Positions 18,182 through 25,828 of a DNA stretch of 64,000 nucleotides are shown here, one piece after another (position 1 is the first letter of the stretch; each line of letters opens with the position of its first letter). A program made the translations under genes and the position numbers. This stretch comes from Melioribacteraceae bacterium. GTDB lineage: Bacteria > Bacteroidota > Ignavibacteria > Ignavibacteriales > Melioribacteraceae. The stretch covers positions 47,455 through 111,454 of the forward strand of contig JAIPBD010000016.1 in the NCBI GenBank assembly GCA_021739765.1. Direction: 5' to 3'. Below the pieces are notes generated by a model. The model was not told the DNA's origin, ran no database searches, and was given only the letters and a program-made list of their open reading frames with translations.

Positions 18182-19783
18182 ATGAAAAAATTAACAATTA
18201 AAAAACAATTAGCAAAAAATATTATTTCAATAGGGATTGTGATTTTAATAATCTTTTTCACTTCCGCTTGTTCCAATCAAACAAATATTGTTGAGCGAAA
18301 ACCAAATATTTTATTCATTCCGGTTGATGATTTAAGGCCCGAACTCGGTTGTTACGGAAATGAAATTATTAAAACACCGAACATTGATAAATTAGCCGGC
18401 GAAGGTGTTATTTTTAAGCGGACTTACTGTCAGCAAGCCGTTTGTAATCCATCGAGAGCGAGTTTACTTACGGGTCTCAGACCGGATTCAATCAGAGTAT
18501 GGGATTTGCAGACAAAGCTCCGTGATAATGTGCCGGACGTTGTAACTCTTCCTCAATATTTCAAACAAAACGGTTATGTCTCCATCGGATTAGGAAAAAC
18601 TTTTCATAATTCGATTCCCGATAGTTTATCTTGGACAAAAAAACCACATATCGTTGGCTTTCCTTTTGATCCGGATGCGGTTTATGCTAATGAGGACAAT
18701 CTGTTAATCCAAAATCAAAAAATCGAAAAAATGAAGGCTGCAGGGAGATCGAGAATCGATCGTTACGGTCATTGGTATGTAAAAGCCAAAGCAACAGAAA
18801 ACGCGGATGTCGAAGATGACTATTATTTCGATGGAGCACAAACTACGCTCGCGATAAATATTTTACGCGAGTTGAAGAACCAAAACAATCCTTTCTTTTT
18901 ATCGGTTGGATATTACAGACCACATTTACCATTTAATGCCCCGCGGAAATATTGGGATTTGTACGACAGGGATAAAATTCCTTTGGCTGAAAATCAATTT
19001 GTACCAAAAGATGCCCCGGATTTTTCTGTGCACGGCGATGCTGAACTTAGATCGTATGTGGATAATCGTGATCTCCCTTTGCCTGATCAGAATCCATTAT
19101 CGGATGAAAGACAGAGAGAACTGAAGCACGGTTACTATGCGAGCGTATCTTACGTTGATGCTCAAATCGGCAGATTAATGAACGAGTTGGAGAAACTTGG
19201 TCTGAAGGAGAACACAATCATTGTGCTTTGGGGTGATCATGGATGGAAATTGGGCGAACACAACGGATGGGGGAAAATGACCAATTTCGAAATCGATACG
19301 AATGTTCCGCTGATTGTGAGCGGAGCAAATGTTAAAGCCAAAGGAAGTAATACTGATGCATTAACGGAGTTTGTTGATATTTATCCTTCTTTATGCGAAA
19401 TGTCGGGTTTGCCAATCCCGGAGCATTTGCAAGGGACGAGTTTTGTGCCGTTACTAGAACGGCCTGATCAAGAATGGAAAAGTGCGGCATTCAGTCAATA
19501 CTTGTTGGGCAGATTTGGTCCGATGGAAACTCGCAAACAGGAAAGAATGGGCTATTCAATCAGAACAGACCGCTACCGTTACGTTGAATGGTACAATTGG
19601 TATAAAACAGAAAACAAAGATGAAGAATATATCAGCTGTGAGCTTTACGATCATAGTAACGATTCGTTGGAAAATTTCAACATCGCCGTAAACACTGATA
19701 ATAAAAGTTTGATGGATTCGCTTTCAAACAAACTTAAGTTAGGGTGGAGAAATAGTTTACCAAAATCTGTAGCGGCCGATTAG
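18182..19783 (+). CDS. Lipoprotein sulfatase, iduronate-2-sulfatase-like
   Basis: The 533-residue sulfatase (alkaline-phosphatase fold) has an N-terminal membrane segment ending in a lipobox (TSAC, lipidated C30), placing it in the envelope. PNILFIPVDDLRPELGCYGN contains the metal-binding pair D49-D50. The formylglycine motif is CNPSR at 88-92, with C88 the residue to be converted. GDHGWKLGEHNGWGK near 360 holds the second metal site. The iduronate-2-sulfatase-like layout suggests release of sulfate from polysaccharides such as glycosaminoglycans or algal glycans. No formylglycine-generating enzyme lies in the window. The stop overlaps the convergent kinase gene by 4 bp. Confidence 0.92.
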   Translation: MKKLTIKKQLAKNIISIGIVILIIFFTSACSNQTNIVERKPNILFIPVDDLRPELGCYGNEIIKTPNIDKLAGEGVIFKRTYCQQAVCNPSRASLLTGLRPDSIRVWDLQTKLRDNVPDVVTLPQYFKQNGYVSIGLGKTFHNSIPDSLSWTKKPHIVGFPFDPDAVYANEDNLLIQNQKIEKMKAAGRSRIDRYGHWYVKAKATENADVEDDYYFDGAQTTLAINILRELKNQNNPFFLSVGYYRPHLPFNAPRKYWDLYDRDKIPLAENQFVPKDAPDFSVHGDAELRSYVDNRDLPLPDQNPLSDERQRELKHGYYASVSYVDAQIGRLMNELEKLGLKENTIIVLWGDHGWKLGEHNGWGKMTNFEIDTNVPLIVSGANVKAKGSNTDALTEFVDIYPSLCEMSGLPIPEHLQGTSFVPLLERPDQEWKSAAFSQYLLGRFGPMETRKQERMGYSIRTDRYRYVEWYNWYKTENKDEEYISCELYDHSNDSLENFNIAVNTDNKSLMDSLSNKLKLGWRNSLPKSVAAD

Positions 19784-21114
19784 AAAAATAACGAGAATGT
19801 TGTGCCTTCGTTTGGTTTTGACTGGACTCTTATATTTCCGCCGTGGGCTCTTAGGATTTGACGTGCCAAACTCAGTCCGATTCCTGAGCCACTACTTTTT
19901 GTACTGAAAAATGGGATGAATATTTTCTCTTGTACTTCGGGAGGAATGCCGGTGCCATTATCATGAATTTTGATAACAACTCTTCCTTTGTCATTCATGT
20001 TTGAACTTAATGTAATTGTTTTATCGGATTTTCCTTGCAATGCCTGAATCGAATTGATGATCATGTTTATTAAGACTTGTTCAATCATAACCTGATCAGC
20101 GGTTAATTCAAGGGAAGATGGATTTACTTCACTCGTTAAAGTAACTTTGTTCTCTTTTAGATCATTGCTTAAAAATTCGTTCAGTCTTTCAAATAAACTT
20201 TGAATTGAAATGATCTGGAAATCCGGTTTCGGTATTTTTGTTAAACTCCTGTAATTTTCAACGAATTTAATTAACCCATCACTTCTTCTGTGAATTGCGG
20301 TCAATGCGTTTTTTATATCTTCAACATCTTCAGTTTTAAGATCATTTGGATCGCCATTTGCCAGCATATTATTCACAGTGCTTGATAACGAAGAAATCGG
20401 AGTTATTGAATTCATTATTTCATGTGTCAATACACGTATTAATTTTTGCCATGATTCAAATTCTTTCTCTTCCAATTCACTTTGAATGTTTTGAACCGAA
20501 ACCAATTTGATCAGAGAATCTCTCATCTTAAATTCAGTCGCGTAAACAATTAACTGCAGAACGTCAGTTTCATCATAGATTTTAATCGTTTCCCTATCGC
20601 CGGATTTCATACTCAGAAGTTTCAGACTTAATTTATCATCAAATTGATTTAGAATATTGAGATGCGAAATATCTTTAATTCCTAACAATCTTCTGGCTGC
20701 TTGATTTACAAATTCAATTTTTCCATCGGTTTGGAACGCGATTAAACCGACTCCGACATGTCGCAGAACTGTTTGGAGATATCTGTTTTGTTCTTCTTTT
20801 TCGCCCCTCGTTTTCCTGAATTTATCCATAACTTCGTTAAACGACGCATAAAGCTCATCAAAACTTTTGCCTAATTGTTTGCTGCTAAATGTTTGCGAAA
20901 AATCAGAGTACTTTATTGATTGCAAAAAACGAGTCAAATCCTGGTTGGTTCGATCAATAGTTTTATATATCGATCTGAAGAGAAAAATAATGATAATTGT
21001 GGAAGGAATTACAAGTACTAAATGTACTTCTTGAACCGAAGAATAAAACACGATTCCCATCAAAATTGATAGCGATGTAATTTTTAATAAAAGTATAAAT
21101 TTTAGATTTCGCAT
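19780..21114 (-). CDS. NtrB-like membrane histidine kinase of the ABC-locus regulatory pair
   Basis: The 444-residue kinase has two adjacent N-terminal membrane segments (about 5-25 and 31-50), then a HAMP-like linker and a PAS domain (about 105-200). The HisKA H-box is LTHEIMNSITPISSLSS (His near 231). The HATPase domain has an N-box around MIINSIQAL, DNGTGIPPEV and GSGIGLSLARQIL. Its start codon directly follows the response-regulator stop (TAAATG), so the two are co-translated. It presumably phosphorylates the NtrC-type regulator; the stimulus is unknown but may be envelope stress or the exported substrate. Confidence 0.9.
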   Translation of the reverse strand: MRNLKFILLLKITSLSILMGIVFYSSVQEVHLVLVIPSTIIIIFLFRSIYKTIDRTNQDLTRFLQSIKYSDFSQTFSSKQLGKSFDELYASFNEVMDKFRKTRGEKEEQNRYLQTVLRHVGVGLIAFQTDGKIEFVNQAARRLLGIKDISHLNILNQFDDKLSLKLLSMKSGDRETIKIYDETDVLQLIVYATEFKMRDSLIKLVSVQNIQSELEEKEFESWQKLIRVLTHEIMNSITPISSLSSTVNNMLANGDPNDLKTEDVEDIKNALTAIHRRSDGLIKFVENYRSLTKIPKPDFQIISIQSLFERLNEFLSNDLKENKVTLTSEVNPSSLELTADQVMIEQVLINMIINSIQALQGKSDKTITLSSNMNDKGRVVIKIHDNGTGIPPEVQEKIFIPFFSTKSSGSGIGLSLARQILRAHGGNIRVQSKPNEGTTFSLFF

Positions 21115-22491
21115 TTAGAGATTATATTTCTCCATTCGTCTGTAAAGCGATGTTCTTGTGAGGCCGAGTTTTTTCGCGGCTTTTGAGATGTTTCCGTCAT
21201 TTTCCTCGAGTGCCTTCATTATGGTTATTTTCTCAATTTCTTCCAGATTCATATTAGAAAAATGTAATCCGATACCATCATTCTCTTTATTTCCGAGTGG
21301 GAAATCTCCGGGCTGAAGTGAGAGATCGTCGCTTAGAATCACAGCTCTTTCGATGGCGTGCTGAAGTTCTCGAACATTGCCCGGCCACTCATATTTTTTT
21401 AATTTATCGATAGTTTCATTTCCCAGAACAAGTTCGGGCTTGTAATATTTTTTCTTGAATGTATTTAAGAAATGTTCCGATAAAAGTTTTATATCATCTC
21501 CTCTTTCCCGGAGCGGTGGAATTTCAATTTCAACAGTTTTAATTCTATAAAGTAAATCTTGTCTAAAACTTCTCTCCGTAACTAATTTCTCAAGATTACT
21601 GTTCGTCGCACAAATCAATCGTATATCTACATCAATAATTTTTGCAGAACCGACTCTGTTTATTTGCCGGCTTTGAATTGCGGAAAGTAGTTTCGCTTGA
21701 AGTTCTAACGGAATGTTGGAGATTTCATCGAGGAATAATGTGCCGTTCGACGCTAATTCAAATCTCCCGGCGCGGCTCTCTTTTGCATCCGTAAAAGAAC
21801 CTTTAACGTGACCGAATAATTCACTTTCGAATAATGATTTGCTGATTGCGCCAAGATCCACTCCGATAAAAATATCATCTTTTCTATTTGATCTGCGATG
21901 TAAAGCTCGAGCAACAAGTTCCTTCCCGGTTCCATTTTCGCCTGTAATTAGGACGTTTGCATCCGTCCTTGCAACTTTCTCAATTAAGTTGAACACCATT
22001 TGCATTTTATTGGATTGACCTACCAAGTCGTGAAATTTTAAATCGATATCGTTGGTTAATTGTTGCTGACGCGAACGAAGATAATTCACTTCTTTGCGGG
22101 ATTCGCTCAATTTTACGGCGGCGGAGATGGTTGCAAGAAATTTTTCATTTTGCCAGGGTTTGAGTACGAAATCGGTCGCTCCTTCTTTCATCGCTTTGAC
22201 GGCTGTATCCACATCACCAAAGGCCGTTATTAGTATTACAACCGCGGTCGGTTCGATTTTAAGAATTTCCTTCAACCAGTAAAATCCTTCCTGACCGCTC
22301 GTCATATCCTGTGTAAAATTCATATCCAAAAGGATTACATCGTAACTCTCGTTCAGCAGAAGATTGGGTATAGCTGAAGGATTAGTTTCCGTGTGAATCA
22401 AACCAAAGTTGTTTTTTAGTAACAACTTAGACGCGAATAAAACATCCTCATTGTCATCTACGATTAATATTCGTCCATTTTTTTTGTTCAA
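21115..22491 (-). CDS. NtrC-family sigma-54 response regulator controlling the ABC efflux locus (predicted)
   Basis: The 458-residue protein has a receiver domain with D12/D13 and phospho-acceptor D56. A central AAA+ domain follows, with Walker A GENGTGKE near 178 and sigma-54 contact loop GSFTDA in place of the usual GAFTGA. The C-terminal Fis-type helix-turn-helix is NISKAAKKLGLTRTSLYRRM. It starts at TTG 22491. It diverges from the adaptor/ABC genes, which carry -24/-12 promoter-like sites and shared dyads upstream, so it is the likely activator of that operon. That link is inference from position and motifs. Confidence 0.9.
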   Translation of the reverse strand: MNKKNGRILIVDDNEDVLFASKLLLKNNFGLIHTETNPSAIPNLLLNESYDVILLDMNFTQDMTSGQEGFYWLKEILKIEPTAVVILITAFGDVDTAVKAMKEGATDFVLKPWQNEKFLATISAAVKLSESRKEVNYLRSRQQQLTNDIDLKFHDLVGQSNKMQMVFNLIEKVARTDANVLITGENGTGKELVARALHRRSNRKDDIFIGVDLGAISKSLFESELFGHVKGSFTDAKESRAGRFELASNGTLFLDEISNIPLELQAKLLSAIQSRQINRVGSAKIIDVDIRLICATNSNLEKLVTERSFRQDLLYRIKTVEIEIPPLRERGDDIKLLSEHFLNTFKKKYYKPELVLGNETIDKLKKYEWPGNVRELQHAIERAVILSDDLSLQPGDFPLGNKENDGIGLHFSNMNLEEIEKITIMKALEENDGNISKAAKKLGLTRTSLYRRMEKYNL

Positions 22492-22573
22492 CCCAAATCC
22501 CTTTTAATTACTAATGAGCAAAAATCGTTCCGTCTGAAATTCGCTGAAAAATAAACAATTAATTCGGAAATGT

Positions 22574-22588
22574 GTACGTAATCGAACA
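22574..22588 (+). promoter_or_regulatory. Candidate activator half-site upstream of the adaptor gene
   Basis: GTACGTAATCGAACA differs by one base from the right half of the 36-bp dyad at 33393-33428. A further AATCGAACA lies at 22642-22650 next to the putative -24 element. No matching left half is visible, so this is a half-site only. Confidence 0.5.
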
Positions 22589-22656
22589 CCAATATACGAA
22601 TCCGTGCAAAGAAAAATAAGAAAGCAATAAAAACAGACTATAATCGAACAAAATAT

Positions 22657-22672
22657 TTGGCACGAACTTAGA
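22657..22672 (+). promoter_or_regulatory. Candidate sigma-54 promoter of the adaptor/ABC operon
   Basis: TTGGCACGAACTTAGA has a perfect -24 half (TTGGCACG) and the correct 10-nt spacing to the -12 position, which reads GA instead of GC. It ends 28 nt before the adaptor ATG and lies in the region shared with a divergent sigma-54 activator gene. Confidence 0.55.
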
Positions 22673-22700
22673 CCAACACTTACTAAAAATTGAATGGAAT

Positions 22701-23951
22701 ATGGACCGAAAAATCGAAAAAAAGAAATGGACGCTGAAGAAGATAAGCTCATATCTGATAATATCGACTTTAGTTGGATTTGTGGCGTACAATTTAATCT
22801 TCTCCGATTCATCGAAAAAACTAAATGTGGAATTTGATCGTCTGTCAATATCCAAAGTTGAAAATGGAGCGTTTCAAGAGTTTACTCCGGTTACCGGAAG
22901 TGTTCAACCGATTGAAACATTTCAGTTGGATGTTTCAGAAGGCGGACGAGTAATGAAAAAATTTGTTGAAGAAGGCGCATTCCTAAATGCCGGAGAGCCA
23001 ATTATCCAATTGGATAATTCACAGTTACGACTGAGTATTATTTATAACGAAGCCAATGTATTTCAACAAATTAATAATCTTCGGTCAACAAGGCTTTCGT
23101 TTCAGCAAAGCAAATTGGATCTGCAGGGAAGAATTCTTCAAGTTGATAGAGAAATCAGAGCACAGAAACGTGAATATGAAACGAACAAAAAATTGTTTGA
23201 AAAAGGGATGTTGTCGGAAAATGAATATCTCAACTCAAAGGATGAATTTGAATATTTGCTGAAGCACAAAGAACTTACAATGGAGACATTCCGCCAGGAT
23301 TCCGTGATGCGAAAACAACAGATCGTTCAATTGGAAAAATCAGTTGGAACTTTAGAAAAAAATCTTGATATCACAAAACAACAGCTTGAAAATTTAACAG
23401 TTAAGGCACCGATAAGTGGACAGTTAACCGCATTGAACGCAGAAATTGGAGAATCGATTTCACCGGGTGAAAATGTTGGACAAATAGATAAAGTGGATTC
23501 TTTTAAAGTTCGCGCAAGTATTGATGAACATTGGATCGCAAGGGTAAACCGTGGACAGCTTGGCAGCTTTGCTTTTAACGGAGAAGAATATTCCGTAAGA
23601 GTTAAAACAGTTTTTCCGCAAGTGACCGGGGGTACTTTTCAGGTTGATTTGCTTTTTGACGGACATCAGCCGGAAGGAATTAGAAGAGGTCAGACGGTTC
23701 ATGTAAAATTGCAGCTCGGTGAACTATCAACTGCAATGTTTATTGATCGCGGAGGATTTTATCAATCAACAGGCGGGCAATGGATTTTTGTGATTGAGGA
23801 ATCCGGGGAAAAAGCAGTTAAAAGAAAAATATCGCTCGGCCGCCAAAACACACAATCTTTTGAAGTGTTAAGCGGACTGAAGAAGGGCGAAAAAGTTATT
23901 ACATCGTCATACGATAATTATGGTGACGCTGAAGTATTAATTATTAAATAA
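22701..23951 (+). CDS. HlyD/MacA-type periplasmic adaptor
   Basis: The 416-residue adaptor has an N-terminal membrane anchor (about 16-34), a first lipoyl half (about 55-100), a long alpha-helical hairpin (about 110-235) and a second lipoyl half (KAPISGQLTALNAEIGESI). A beta-barrel and membrane-proximal domain close it (GLKKGEKVITSSYDNY). Such proteins bridge a MacB-type ABC transporter and an outer-membrane channel in tripartite export. It is the first gene of the ABC locus and the only adaptor in it. No TolC homologue lies beside it; the nearest one is the CzcC-like gene 22 kb away. Confidence 0.88.
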   Translation: MDRKIEKKKWTLKKISSYLIISTLVGFVAYNLIFSDSSKKLNVEFDRLSISKVENGAFQEFTPVTGSVQPIETFQLDVSEGGRVMKKFVEEGAFLNAGEPIIQLDNSQLRLSIIYNEANVFQQINNLRSTRLSFQQSKLDLQGRILQVDREIRAQKREYETNKKLFEKGMLSENEYLNSKDEFEYLLKHKELTMETFRQDSVMRKQQIVQLEKSVGTLEKNLDITKQQLENLTVKAPISGQLTALNAEIGESISPGENVGQIDKVDSFKVRASIDEHWIARVNRGQLGSFAFNGEEYSVRVKTVFPQVTGGTFQVDLLFDGHQPEGIRRGQTVHVKLQLGELSTAMFIDRGGFYQSTGGQWIFVIEESGEKAVKRKISLGRQNTQSFEVLSGLKKGEKVITSSYDNYGDAEVLIIK

Positions 23952-23971
23952 AGCTAAAAAATGGTGAGAAA

Positions 23972-24661
23972 ATGATTAAAACAGAAAACATGAGCAAACT
24001 TTATGTAACCGAAGAGGTTGAAACAACAGCTCTTAACAATGTAAATATCCAGATTGAGGCCGGTGAATTTGTTTCGATAATGGGGCCATCCGGTTGTGGG
24101 AAATCTACTTTACTCAATATTCTTGGATTATTGGATAATCCTAACTCAGGCAAATATCACTTTCTGGATAACGAAGTTTCCGGCTATTCTGAAAGACAAA
24201 GAGCAACGTTAAGAAAAGAAAATATCGGTTTCGTATTTCAAAGTTTTAATTTAATAGATGAACTGACCGTTTTCGAAAATGTTGAGCTCCCCTTGCTTTA
24301 TTTGAAATTTACATCTTCGGAACGAAAAAAAAGGGTTCATGAAGTTTTGGAAAAAATGAACATAATGCATCGTGTGAGTCATTTCCCGCAACAATTATCG
24401 GGTGGACAGCAACAAAGAGTCGCGGTTGCCAGGGCAATTGTCAGCGATCCGAAAATAATTTTTGCTGATGAACCTACCGGAAATCTGGATTCTTCTCATG
24501 GTGATGAGGTTATGAATATGCTGACATCGCTTAACAAAGCCGGAACAACGATAGTTATGGTAACTCATTCGCCAACATACGCGGAATATGGAAACCGTAT
24601 CATCCACTTGTTTGACGGACATGTGGTCACCGAAAATATGAAAGAAGAATTCCACGTCTAA
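23972..24661 (+). CDS. ABC transporter ATP-binding protein, MacB/LolD type (ATPase 1)
   Basis: The 229-residue ATPase has Walker [10 protein letters not shown] near 38-46, Q-loop [14 protein letters not shown], signature [15 protein letters not shown], Walker B IIFADEP, D-loop GNLDS and H-loop MVTHS. All catalytic motifs are canonical for the MacB/LolD/FtsE branch, which drives mechanotransmission rather than classical transport. It follows the adaptor by 20 bp behind GGTGAGAA. It presumably energises one or more of the downstream permeases. Confidence 0.93.
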   Translation: MIKTENMSKLYVTEEVETTALNNVNIQIEAGEFVSIMGPSGCGKSTLLNILGLLDNPNSGKYHFLDNEVSGYSERQRATLRKENIGFVFQSFNLIDELTVFENVELPLLYLKFTSSERKKRVHEVLEKMNIMHRVSHFPQQLSGGQQQRVAVARAIVSDPKIIFADEPTGNLDSSHGDEVMNMLTSLNKAGTTIVMVTHSPTYAEYGNRIIHLFDGHVVTENMKEEFHV

Positions 24662-25136
24662 AACGGAGACAGATGAGCGGAAGCCGGAAACGGCAAGTAT
24701 TAAAACAATAAAGAATTAGCAAAACTTTATAAAGGCAATAAAAAATGGAAAAGAAAATTGGAAAATTCAAAGATCTAACGGTTTGGCAGGAAGGTTTAGA
24801 ATTATCCATTGAGATTTATAAAAACTTTAAAGAAAATCGTGATTTCGGTTTCAGAGACCAAATTCAAAGGTCAGCTGTTTCAATTCCATCGAATATCTCG
24901 GAAGGCTATGAAAGAAAAACTAATAAAGAGTTTATCCAGTTTTTATTTATTGCAAAGGGTTCATGTGGAGAATTAAGAACCCAGCTCTAAATTGCTAAAG
25001 AATTGCAAATGCTCGATGATAAAACTTCAAAAATATTAATAGATAAAACAAAAAAGATTTCGGCTATGCTTTACAACTTAATTGAAACTAGAAAACAAAA
25101 ATTTTAAACCGGCCTCCCGTTTCCGTACTCCGGTTT
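24661..25136 (+). repeat. Inverted-repeat-flanked insertion carrying a four-helix-bundle gene
   Basis: The sequence between the two ATPase genes is bounded by matching inverted segments. AAACGGAG (24661-24668) pairs with CTCCGGTTT (25128-25136, one bulge), and CGGAAACGG (24685-24693) pairs perfectly with CCGTTTCCG (25117-25125). In the transcript these would fold into an imperfect stem with the four-helix-bundle frame in the loop. This is the layout of intervening sequences that carry such proteins in 23S rRNA genes. Target-site duplications were not resolved. Confidence 0.5.
24745..25107 (+). pseudogene. Four helix bundle (23S-rRNA-IVS-type) protein with one in-frame stop
   Basis: The first 81 residues ([61 protein letters not shown]) are diagnostic of the S23/IVS four-helix-bundle family. 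A TAA at 24988-24990 then replaces the codon that, from memory of the family, is normally Tyr (LRTQL-Y-IA). The same frame continues 38 residues (IAKELQML ending in NLIETRKQKF) to TAA at 25107, giving the usual length of about 120 codons. One base change explains the break. The family is linked to intervening sequences in 23S rRNA and is structurally related to the retroelement accessory protein Avd; its cellular role is unclear. Confidence 0.8.
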
Positions 25137-25160
25137 ACTATATGGAAAAAGGACAGCTAC

Positions 25161-25823
25161 ATGATTTCGTTACAGAACATCGAAAAATATTACACAAACA
25201 AATTTGTGAAGACTTATGTGCTTCGGAATATAAATCTGGAAATTGAAGAGGGGGAGTTTATCTCGATAATGGGTCCTTCCGGTGCCGGTAAATCAACTCT
25301 GCTTTATCTTCTTGGTATGCTCGATAAACCCTCAGACGGTGAATATTACTTTCTGGATGAACCGGTTCACAAATTCAACGATCGAAAATTATCGGAACTG
25401 CATAAGTCATATATAGGATTTGTGTTTCAACAATATCATTTAATTGAAGAGCTGACTGTTTATGAGAACCTGGAAACTCCCTTAATTTATCAAAAGATGA
25501 ACTCCAAAGAACGTAAAGCCAGAGTTGGCGACATTTTGGATCGATTCAATATTGTCGGTAAAAAAGATCTTTTTCCAAATCAACTTTCGGGCGGACAACA
25601 ACAGCTCGTTGGTGTGGCACGTGCGGTTATTTCGGAACCCAAATTGATATTGGCAGATGAACCGACGGGCAATCTTCATACGGATCAAGGCGAAGAAATT
25701 ATGAAACTGCTCAAAAATTTAAATGAGAAAGGTACAACTGTTATCCAGGTTACGCATTCAAAAGTAAATGCCGCTTATGGAAATAGAATTGTTAATCTAA
25801 AAGATGGCTGGATAGAAAGGTAA
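25161..25823 (+). CDS. ABC transporter ATP-binding protein, MacB/LolD type (ATPase 2)
   Basis: The 220-residue ATPase has Walker A GPSGAGKST near 38-46, Q-loop FVFQQYHLIEELTV, Walker B LILADEP and H-loop QVTHS. Its signature is LSGGQQQLVGVARAV, with Leu and Gly where ATPase 1 has Arg and Ala. Its D-loop reads GNLHT instead of GNLDS. LSGGQ itself is intact, and NLH variants are, to my knowledge, known in Bacteroidota MacB-type ATPases, so it is probably active. The start follows AAAAGGA. Its stop is 5 nt before the first permease gene. Confidence 0.92.
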   Translation: MISLQNIEKYYTNKFVKTYVLRNINLEIEEGEFISIMGPSGAGKSTLLYLLGMLDKPSDGEYYFLDEPVHKFNDRKLSELHKSYIGFVFQQYHLIEELTVYENLETPLIYQKMNSKERKARVGDILDRFNIVGKKDLFPNQLSGGQQQLVGVARAVISEPKLILADEPTGNLHTDQGEEIMKLLKNLNEKGTTVIQVTHSKVNAAYGNRIVNLKDGWIER

Positions 25824-25828
25824 AAGGA

